In this document: positions 55,467 through 62,388 of the stretch, piece by piece | Position numbering within the stretch: the first letter of the stretch is position 1 | Layout: every line of letters begins with the position of its first letter | NCBI GenBank assembly: GCA_900199655.1 | Contig: FZRE01000007.1 | Location: 66,553-130,552, forward strand | DNA: 64,000 bases | Origin: Prevotellaceae bacterium KH2P17 | Lineage (GTDB): Bacteria; Bacteroidota; Bacteroidia; Bacteroidales; Bacteroidaceae | Direction: 5' to 3' | Notes under the pieces: generated by a model | The model's input: the letters and a program-made list of their open reading frames with translations, nothing else | Told to the model about the DNA's origin: nothing | Database searches by the model: none | Position numbers and translations under genes: made by a program

Positions 55467-56279
55467 ATGATATTCGTCAGAGACAAGGGCCGCATGTGCA
55501 ACAACATCCTGCAGTACGGCCATCTGTATGCCTGGGGGCGCGAGCACGGACGCACCACCATGTCCATGCGCTTTGCCTATAAGTACCCCTACTTCCACAT
55601 CTGCAACACCCCGCACCACAACTTCTTCTGCTACTGCCTGGGCAAGTATGCCGCCAAGGCGGGCCTCATTGCCACCGTGAGCTTTGACTCCCGGGAGGCC
55701 GACACGGCAGCGCTGGAGCAGCAGCTCATGGCCCACCGCAACGTGATGGCTCAGGGATGGTACGCCCGCTTCTACGACCTCTTCCTGAAGTACAAGGCCG
55801 ATATCATCGCACTCTTCGCCTTCCACGCCGACATAGAGGCTGCCACGGCGCGCCGGCTGCAGGGCTCCGAGGACTGCATCAGGCTCGGTGTGCACATCCG
55901 CCGGGGCGACTATGCCACCTGGCAGGGCGGCCGCTACCTCTTTACCGATGAGCAGTACATCGCCGTCATCAGCCAGTTCGTGGCCCTGCACCCCGCGAGC
56001 CGCGTGCGCATCTACATCTGCGGCAACGACCCGAAGCTCGATTGCGGCAAGTTCCTTGCGGCCTTCGGCCAGGGCAACGTTGTCTTTCCCGACGGCAACC
56101 CGGGGCAGGATCTCTGTCTGCTCTCCCACTGCAACTACCTAATAGGTGCCCCGAGCACCTTCTCGCTCGTAGCTTCCATGTACCACGACACGCCACTTTA
56201 CTGGATAAAGGATGCCGAGGCGCCGCTGCAGGAGGACAGCTTCGGGCGGTTCGAGGAGCTGTTCAGGAAGATTATTTAA
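55467..56279 (+). CDS. Glycosyltransferase family 11 (alpha-1,2-fucosyltransferase-like)
   Basis: A 270-residue glycosyltransferase. The GT11 donor-binding motif HIRRGDY is at residues 143-149, followed by YLFTDEQYIAVI, ICGNDPKLDCGKF and the C-terminal acceptor or nucleotide segment APSTFSLVASMY. The N-terminal half (MCNNILQYGHLYAWGREHG) matches the GT11 pattern GRLGNQLFQYA only loosely. It probably transfers fucose, or another GDP-sugar residue, to an envelope glycan. It is the last gene of the ABC exporter operon. Confidence 0.85.
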   Translation: MIFVRDKGRMCNNILQYGHLYAWGREHGRTTMSMRFAYKYPYFHICNTPHHNFFCYCLGKYAAKAGLIATVSFDSREADTAALEQQLMAHRNVMAQGWYARFYDLFLKYKADIIALFAFHADIEAATARRLQGSEDCIRLGVHIRRGDYATWQGGRYLFTDEQYIAVISQFVALHPASRVRIYICGNDPKLDCGKFLAAFGQGNVVFPDGNPGQDLCLLSHCNYLIGAPSTFSLVASMYHDTPLYWIKDAEAPLQEDSFGRFEELFRKII

Positions 56280-56968
56280 GACCTCTCCCCCTTCCCCTCC
56301 CCGAGGGGGAGGGGGGTACTTCTGCTCTTCCTGCTTTCTTTCGCTTGCTTCCGCTTCGCTTGTTTTTTGTTCTTTCCCTGTCTGCCTGTACCTTTTCATT
56401 TCCTTTATTCCCTCGTTTTTTTCTTTGTAGAGGTTCTTTTCTCCCCAGCTCCCTTCTCCTTTCTTCTCCGCAAACCTCATCCCCTCCCATCCTCTCCTTT
56501 ACAAGGAGAGGAACCGCAGGCTGCATTTCTGCTTATCAGTAATAACAAGCAAGAATACAACAGCAGCAAGTCAAATCTGTATCCTCCCCTTAGAAAGGGG
56601 AGGATAGGAGGGGATGATTACACCAAAAGATTACCAACAGCCTGCCGGAAGATTGACAACAGCTTGCCATCACATCATCCCCTCCTCCGCCTCCCCTTTC
56701 TAAGGGGAGGATACCAGTTTGCTTTTTAACTATTAATATATAAGGAGTTAGCTGGCGTATGCGTACAGGCGCCAGGGTATCCTCCCCTTGGAAAGGGGAG
56801 GTTAGGAGGGGATGATACCCGCAGCTGCTGGCGTTTGCGGTCCTTAATAGCAAACTGTTGGAATTCAGATAGTTACAAACAACGAAGCAAAAGGTGGCTT
56901 TCAAGGCCCTTGAACGATACCTTTTAGCCTCTTGAAGATGCCCTTCAAGGATCTTGAAAGGCATCTCC
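56280..56968. repeat. Repeat block: diverged hairpins, A(+)/A(-)/A(+), family D
   Basis: A pyrimidine-rich hairpin (CCTCCCCGAGGGGGAGG) sits directly after the GT11 stop at about 56293-56313 and could serve as its terminator. A diverged A hairpin lies at 56476-56513. A(+) 56580-56618, A(-) 56674-56714 and A(+) 56777-56817 follow, with the same spacer and linker types as the 43.7-kb array. A family D triple palindrome occupies 56891-56968. Confidence 0.9.
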
Positions 56969-57028
56969 GTGCCGCGTGGCTGTATTTTGCTGTGCTGTGA
57001 GGAGATAAAAAAAACAGAGCTGCTGATT

Positions 57029-57432
57029 ATTAAAGACAGAGTAACAAAGTAATTTTTTCGCTGTCGTATGTCTTTATATAAACAGGAACAAACAAGCAAC
57101 AGTTGGCAGAAAGGCTAACTGGTATCCTCCCCTTAGAAAGGGGAGGCGGAGGAGGGGATGATATAATGGCAAATTAACTATGGCGTATCAGCAGGATAAC
57201 CGTTTCTTGCTGCGGGTATCATCCCCTCCTAACCTCCCCTTTCTAAGGGGAGGATACAGGCTTGTCTTGTGGATGTTGACAGGTAATTGTCCATCTCTCA
57301 TCCCTCTTCTTGGGTCTAAAAGCAGCAAAAAAATTACTCTGTTACTTTGTCTGTAACCCGCAGCAGCCACCCCGCAGCAAGCAACAAGCAGCAAAAAAAT
57401 ACTCTGTTACTCTGTCTTTAAAAACAAGCAGC
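57029..57432. repeat. Composite repeat element copy 2
   Basis: In order: reverse B (57029-57065), linker with TATGTCTTTATATAAACAGG, A(+) 57120-57162, spacer, A(-) 57218-57257, linker with GGTAATTGTCC, forward B units 57321-57432. The order and most bases match the locus at 41280-41620. With the preceding block this fills nearly all of a 1.4-kb gap. From 57433 to the promoter at 57565 nothing recognisable is seen. Confidence 0.93.
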
Positions 57433-57564
57433 AGGCCAGCAACAAAGCAGTAGCAGCAGAGGAATTACGCAGTTACGCTGGCCCTGGCCTCATCCTGCCC
57501 CGCAGGAGCTATATCTTTTAACTGTTAAAAACGTAAATGGAACTTTTTGTGCCAGGCTGGCGTG

Positions 57565-57572
57565 TATCTTTG
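57565..57572 (+). promoter_or_regulatory. TATCTTTG promoter of the RteC-like gene
   Basis: TGTATCTTTGCAACC lies 119 bp before the ATG. The leader holds an imperfect GC-rich hairpin (GCCGGCGCCGCGC to GGTGCCGGC, about 57619-57659) that could affect translation. Confidence 0.68.
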
Positions 57573-57690
57573 CAACCGATGACAGCCGGATATGAGCAGA
57601 CTGTTTTCATGATAACACGCCGGCGCCGCGCCGCTTGCTGCAAACGCACGGTGCCGGCAAACCGATAACCTTATTAATAAAAAGAACAAA

Positions 57691-58179
57691 ATGGAAGAAG
57701 AGTTTACATTCTACGACGACCTGAACAAACAACCTGAACGCAAGAAAGAAGTGATGAAGAAGATGGCTGCCGACTATGGCCGCATTATCAGCCACTCGCC
57801 GGGCGAGGGGCTGCACTGGCGCGGCACCAAGCTCGACCTGATTGAAATGGCCCACGTGGCCTTTGTACACGGCAGCCTGAGAGACCCTATGGGGTCGCCG
57901 CTCAGCTTCGCCACGCTGGTAAGGAGGGGCTGTGCAGTCTTCGGACTGGCCGTTCCGCGCAACCCCAGAGCCTATGCCGAGAAGGCACGCCAACGCAAGG
58001 GCATCTTCCAATGTCCGTTCTTTGCGCGGTATGCCTGGCAGCTGTACCGCAACGACAACTGCGAACCTATGGGCTGTTACGTAGACTGCGGGGGTGCTCC
58101 TGCTGTGCCCTCGAAGAAAGGGAAGGTTACTTTGAAGCGAAGAACCAGATGCAGGCAAACATCAGCAAGTGGAAGATGA
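57691..58179 (+). CDS. Orphan protein resembling the RteC C-terminal domain
   Basis: A 162-residue basic protein. The section LDLIEMAHVAFVHGSLRDP through SFATLVRRGCAVFGL and NPRAYAEKARQRKG resembles the helical C-terminal part of RteC regulators, which control excision of tetracycline-inducible conjugative transposons. No other conjugative-transposon gene is present, so this is probably an unrelated or domesticated single-domain regulator. The last 35 residues (after about residue 127) are Cys- and Arg-rich and look unlike the family; the 3' end overlaps a small antisense gene. The assignment is tentative. Confidence 0.55.
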   Translation: MEEEFTFYDDLNKQPERKKEVMKKMAADYGRIISHSPGEGLHWRGTKLDLIEMAHVAFVHGSLRDPMGSPLSFATLVRRGCAVFGLAVPRNPRAYAEKARQRKGIFQCPFFARYAWQLYRNDNCEPMGCYVDCGGAPAVPSKKGKVTLKRRTRCRQTSASGR

Positions 58180-58231
58180 CGAGTGCCACTACGGCAATCT
58201 TCGATTTTCGGAGAATGGATTGCTTGGTCAT
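58127..58231 (-). CDS. 34-residue single-pass membrane micropeptide
   Basis: An ORF of 35 codons encoding a strongly basic N-terminus (MTKQSILRKSK) and an ideal hydrophobic helix (IAVVALVIFHLLMFACIWFF), ending in ASK. The positive-inside charge pattern is what a real inner-membrane peptide would show. It overlaps the 3' end of the RteC-like frame on the opposite strand by 53 bp. It lies about 125 bp downstream of the GH92 gene on the same strand and might be read from it; no canonical promoter is seen directly upstream. No family was recognised. Confidence 0.55.
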   Translation of the reverse strand: MTKQSILRKSKIAVVALVIFHLLMFACIWFFASK

Positions 58232-58356
58232 AAGGGGCTATATAAATAAGGTGATAGCGTATGGTTTCGGGCCGGCCGGGCAGCTGCGGTGCCACTGGGA
58301 GTGCCACCGGGGGGTTGAAACAGCCCCTGCCGGCACTCCCGCAGCAGCCTGCGCAG

Positions 58357-60606
58357 CTACTTTACGCCCGCGCTGGGCGGCGCTGCCTGGGCGTCGGCAC
58401 CCCACTCCTTGTTAGGATGGCGGCCCATCTGCAGCACCAGCGTGGCGCCGTCCTTGATGTCGTCGTGGCTGAACCAGGGCTTGTTCCAGGGCTTGCCGTT
58501 CAGGGTCGCGCTCTGTATATACTTGTTCTCGTCCGAGTTTCCGTTAGCAACAATCTCCAGAATCCTGCCGTTGCCCAGGCGCACCTTGATGCGGCTGAAG
58601 AGCGGACTGCCGATGTTGTAGGCCGGAAAGCCGGGCGTTACGGGGTAGAAACCGATGGAGGAGAAGACTGCAAAGGCAGTGAGGCCGCCGCCGTCCTCAT
58701 CGCCCGGTATGCCCATCACGTCGTTTCGGAACCACGTCTTGAGCACTTGGCGCACGCGTTTCTGCGTCATCCATGGCTGTCCTGCGTAGTTATATAAATA
58801 AGGTATGTGCAGAGAAGGCTCGTTGGCCATGGTAAACTGGCCTATGTTACCGGTCTGGTCGGGCAGCTGGGTGTAGAATTCGCGCTTGCCGCGGCCCATG
58901 GGTTCGGCAAACGTCTGGTTCAGGTTGCGGACGAACTGCTCGCGTCCGCCCATCAAGCTGATGAGGTCGGCCACGTTGTGTTGTACGTCCCAGCGGTAGG
59001 TCCAGCCGTTGTTTTCGTCGTAGGTGTCACGCACTCCGACGCCTCCCGAGAAGCGGTAGTCGAACGGTTCGAGGAACCGGCCCTCGCTGTCCTTGGGGTG
59101 GAAGAACGCCGTCTGCGGGTTGAAGAGGTTGCGGTAGTTGTAACCCAGGGCGGCGTAGCGGGCCGCCTCCTTCTTTTTACCCATGAAGGCAGCAATGCGG
59201 GAGAGTGCCCACTCGTCGTAGCTCGTGCCGAGGGTAACGGCCACGGGCTGCCTTTTCTCGAAGCTGCTCACGTTGGGGTCGGTCTCTGCCTCGCCCTCCC
59301 GCAGTGCCGGAATGTAGCCGTGCTGCTTGTAGAAGCTGTCTATCCAGCCGGCAGGTTTGCCGCTCCAGGGCGCCAGAGTCTTCTCCTCGAGGGCCTTGCG
59401 GCTGTACTCGAAGCCCCGCTTGGCGTCAACCTTGAGCCCCTTGTAGAGTGCATCGGCTATCATGGCCACGCCGTGGTTGGAGTTCATTCGGCGCGAGTCG
59501 CCGCTCACCTCGGGAAAAGTGGGCAGCCATCCGGTTCCCATCTGCTCGGCCATAAGCAGGTACGACTCGATGATGTCTTCCTCCTTGCGCGGCTGAATGA
59601 GTGCGCGCAGGGGGTGGGCGGCACGGTACGTGTCCCAAATCCAGTCGTCGGTATAGAACGGGCGGCCACCGTCGGCGTGCACCTTTCCGTCGTACGCGCT
59701 CCAGTAACGGCCGTCCTCGCTCATGCAGATGGGGCGCTCAAAGGTGCGGTAGTACGAGGTGTAGAGCACTGTTCGCTGGTTGTCGCTGCCTCCCTCCACG
59801 TCAATGGCCGAGAGGGTTGTGTTCCATTCGGCCCTTCCATCGGCCAGGAGCTTCTGCAGGTTGTAGCCTTGCTGCTCGCGGTAGAGGTTCTTGCGGGCCT
59901 GCTCCTCGCTGATGAAAGAGACGCCGTAGCGCAGGTTAACGTGCCCGGTGCCGTCGGCAAAGCGCAGCACGGCGCAGGAGTTGTCGCCCCGGGCCTGCTT
60001 GTCGGCGCTCATGTGGCCATCCTTCAGGATGCCGCTCTCAACGGGTTGCTGCTCCGTTTCGGCATAAAGATAGACGCGCGTGTTGCCGTACACCTCCTGA
60101 TATCCGCTCACGCTGTTGCCGCTGATGGCAATGGCGCCCTTCTGCGAGTTGATGAGCACGTACACGGGTTGGCCCTGCCGGAAGTCGAGGGTGTACATGG
60201 CACTCTGGTGGGAGAGGGCATAGTGGGCGGCCAGCTGGTTGTCGTTGAGCTCTATATCGAAGCCGTAGGGGGTGATTTTCTCGTGGTCGTAGTTCATCGG
60301 AACTACCGGTTGGAGCTGCTGCCCCTGATAGGGAGTGATGCTGAAGGCCGACCGCTCGCGGTGATTAGTTACGATAACGGGCAGCCCGTTGACAAGTTCT
60401 GTGGTGTAATCGGCCCGTGCCGGATACACGCGCAGCATGCTGTTGGGCAGCTGCACGGTAGCAAACGTGGGCACCAGCAGGTGACTGATGTTGCCGATGT
60501 AGGGGTTCACGTAGTCAACCGGCTGCTTCTGTTGGGCCGATAGCGGCTGTACCGTAAGCATGGAGAGCACGAACGCTGCCGTGCCAAGTAGTTGGTTAAG
60601 TTTCAT
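58357..60606 (-). CDS. GH92 alpha-mannosidase-type glycoside hydrolase
   Basis: A 749-residue secreted enzyme of GH92, whose members are calcium-dependent exo-acting alpha-mannosidases that trim host or yeast mannans and N-glycans. A signal peptide (TAAFVLSMLTVQPLSAQQ) is followed by VDYVNPYIGNISHLLVPTF, WDTYRAAHPLRALIQP, NSNHGVAMIADALYKG and the signature GIPGDEDGGGLTAFAVFSSI with GFYPVTPG. The catalytic acids are within these segments. It lies 78 bp downstream of the GNAT gene with no clear promoter in the gap, so the two may be cotranscribed. Confidence 0.94.
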   Translation of the reverse strand: MKLNQLLGTAAFVLSMLTVQPLSAQQKQPVDYVNPYIGNISHLLVPTFATVQLPNSMLRVYPARADYTTELVNGLPVIVTNHRERSAFSITPYQGQQLQPVVPMNYDHEKITPYGFDIELNDNQLAAHYALSHQSAMYTLDFRQGQPVYVLINSQKGAIAISGNSVSGYQEVYGNTRVYLYAETEQQPVESGILKDGHMSADKQARGDNSCAVLRFADGTGHVNLRYGVSFISEEQARKNLYREQQGYNLQKLLADGRAEWNTTLSAIDVEGGSDNQRTVLYTSYYRTFERPICMSEDGRYWSAYDGKVHADGGRPFYTDDWIWDTYRAAHPLRALIQPRKEEDIIESYLLMAEQMGTGWLPTFPEVSGDSRRMNSNHGVAMIADALYKGLKVDAKRGFEYSRKALEEKTLAPWSGKPAGWIDSFYKQHGYIPALREGEAETDPNVSSFEKRQPVAVTLGTSYDEWALSRIAAFMGKKKEAARYAALGYNYRNLFNPQTAFFHPKDSEGRFLEPFDYRFSGGVGVRDTYDENNGWTYRWDVQHNVADLISLMGGREQFVRNLNQTFAEPMGRGKREFYTQLPDQTGNIGQFTMANEPSLHIPYLYNYAGQPWMTQKRVRQVLKTWFRNDVMGIPGDEDGGGLTAFAVFSSIGFYPVTPGFPAYNIGSPLFSRIKVRLGNGRILEIVANGNSDENKYIQSATLNGKPWNKPWFSHDDIKDGATLVLQMGRHPNKEWGADAQAAPPSAGVK

Positions 60607-60684
60607 TTTATATTGGTTTTAATGCTGTAATCTTACCTCTAAGGGGCGTAAGGAGCAAGGGTAAGGGCATGGGTTACACCTTAT

Positions 60685-61182
60685 TTATATGTTCATCGCC
60701 ATGATGTAGTCGTTCATATAGAAGCCGTGGCCGATGTCGAAGTCGCCTTCACGGTCCTTGTGCATGCCCAGATGCTCGTAGAAACCTATGGCCGGATTGT
60801 TCCGGTTCACGTGCAGCTCCATCTTGAGTGGGGCCGGATGGCACTCTTTCACATACTTCACGGCCTGCTCGAAGAGGTACCGGCCGGTGCCGGAGCCCTG
60901 CGCCCACGGCAGCACATATATCTTCTGCAGCTCCCAGACGTCGTCATCAACGGGCTGGACGGATACGTAGCCCGTCTCTCTTCCATCCTCCGAGGCTATC
61001 AGATAGGTGTGGTGCTGCTCCGCCATCTGGCTTTCGAGGCTGCTGACGGAGTACATCCAGTCCATCATGAACGCTATCTGTTCGGGCGAGATGATGCCGG
61101 CATAGGTGCGGGGAAACACCTCCGAGGCCATGTGGTGTATCAGTCGGCAGTCTGCCGTGGTAGCTTTGCGGATTTCTCTCAT
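60685..61182 (-). CDS. GNAT-family N-acetyltransferase
   Basis: A 165-residue cytoplasmic acetyltransferase. The acetyl-CoA-binding segment is IYVLPWAQGSGTGRYLFEQA (Q/R-x-x-G-x-G/A pattern), preceded by VSVQPVDDDVWELQKI and followed by HVNRNNPAIGFYEHLG. The substrate is unknown. It is transcribed from a TACTTTTG at 61208-61215. Confidence 0.93.
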   Translation of the reverse strand: MREIRKATTADCRLIHHMASEVFPRTYAGIISPEQIAFMMDWMYSVSSLESQMAEQHHTYLIASEDGRETGYVSVQPVDDDVWELQKIYVLPWAQGSGTGRYLFEQAVKYVKECHPAPLKMELHVNRNNPAIGFYEHLGMHKDREGDFDIGHGFYMNDYIMAMNI

Positions 61183-61207
61183 TGCTTAAAAACGCGTTAG
61201 ATGTACG

Positions 61208-61215
61208 CAAAAGTA
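61208..61215 (-). promoter_or_regulatory. TACTTTTG promoter of the GNAT (and perhaps GH92) genes
   Basis: On the minus strand GGGTACTTTTGCGTAC, 25 bp before the GNAT start. Confidence 0.68.
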
Positions 61216-61248
61216 CCCATAAATCTTGATAAATTGAAATAAAAAGCG

Positions 61249-61256
61249 TATTTTTG
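61249..61256 (+). promoter_or_regulatory. TATTTTTG promoter of the CE2-like/GH20 genes
   Basis: GCGTATTTTTGCACAGC lies 20 bp before the ATG at 61277. It is divergent from the GNAT promoter 34 bp away. Confidence 0.7.
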
Positions 61257-61276
61257 CACAGCTAAAATCAAATGAC

Positions 61277-62371
61277 ATGAAACGATATTCCTTTCTCTTG
61301 GCAGTCCTGATGCTGTCACTGAGCACGTTTGCCGGCAAAATTGACGAAGGCCGGTTGCTGCGCGACGGGGCCTCCTATACGGGCCGCGTGCTGCACAACG
61401 CTGACGGATCGGTGACTTACGACTGGACTGGAGTGTACGTGCAGACCGACTTCACGGGCGGCGCCATTGCCGTTTGCATCAGCGAAGCGGATACAAGTTA
61501 CCACAACGTGTTCATAGACGACAAGCTCGTTCGTAAAATAAAGGTGTACGGCAAGCAGCCTCACAGCGTGCTGCTGGCCGAAGGACTGAGCCGCGGTACG
61601 CACCGCCTGCGCCTGCAGAAGGCCACAGAGGGCGAGTACGGCTTTACCACCATCCACGGCTTCTACCTCAACCGGGGCGGCAGCATGAAGCCGGTGGCGA
61701 GGCGGGAACGCTTCATCGAGGTGTTTGGCGACAGCTACACCTGCGGCTACGGCACCGAGGCAAAGAGCGCCGAAGAACGCTTCAAGCCCTGGACAGAGAA
61801 CTGCAACCGCGCTTATGGCTGCATCATAGCCCGTTACTTTAATGCAGACTATGCCCTGACTGCCCACAGCGGCATGGGTATTGTGCGCAACTACGGCTAC
61901 AAAGCGCAGGTATCGCCCAAGAATATGCTCGTTCGTTCGGCCTTGCTCCTTGACGAGCACGACTCCATTCCTTACGACTTCAAGGCCTACAAGCCCTCGC
62001 TGGTGCTCATCAACTTAGGCACCAACGACTTTTCTACCATCATCGCGCCCTCCGTAGAGCAATATACGGGCAACTACCTCAAGCTCATCAGCCTCGTCCG
62101 TAGCCACTATGGCGACGTTCCGGTGCTCTGTATAACGCCTTTCTCGGCCAAGCCTTACCTGCTCACAGCCCTCCAGGAGCTGCGCCGACTCACCATGCAA
62201 GACAAGAACATACACTTTGCAGAGCCCATGCCCGATATCATCAAGCGCGGTCATGACTACGGTGCAGACTGGCATCCGAACTATCAGGGGCAGCGGAAGA
62301 TAGCCATGACGCTCATTCCGCAGGTGTCCGCCATCATGGGATGGGATCTGGAAGACAAGAACATCTATTAA
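61277..62371 (+). CDS. Secreted SGNH-type carbohydrate esterase (CE2-like)
   Basis: A 364-residue exported esterase with a signal peptide (SFLLAVLMLSLSTFAG), an N-terminal jelly-roll domain (about 20-130) and a C-terminal SGNH hydrolase domain. The nucleophile is in FGDSYTCGYG, the oxyanion Asn in LINLGTNDFS, and the Asp-His pair in GADWHPNYQGQ. This two-domain order is that of CE2 acetyl esterases, which remove O-acetyl groups from sugars. It is followed 17 bp later by a GH20 gene, so deacetylation may precede hexosamine release. Confidence 0.9.
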   Translation: MKRYSFLLAVLMLSLSTFAGKIDEGRLLRDGASYTGRVLHNADGSVTYDWTGVYVQTDFTGGAIAVCISEADTSYHNVFIDDKLVRKIKVYGKQPHSVLLAEGLSRGTHRLRLQKATEGEYGFTTIHGFYLNRGGSMKPVARRERFIEVFGDSYTCGYGTEAKSAEERFKPWTENCNRAYGCIIARYFNADYALTAHSGMGIVRNYGYKAQVSPKNMLVRSALLLDEHDSIPYDFKAYKPSLVLINLGTNDFSTIIAPSVEQYTGNYLKLISLVRSHYGDVPVLCITPFSAKPYLLTALQELRRLTMQDKNIHFAEPMPDIIKRGHDYGADWHPNYQGQRKIAMTLIPQVSAIMGWDLEDKNIY

Positions 62372-62388
62372 CATCAATCCATAAACCT

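Noticed and set aside
57600..57690. A riboswitch in the RteC-like leader
   Set aside because: There is a GC-rich hairpin, but no conserved aptamer motif could be identified.
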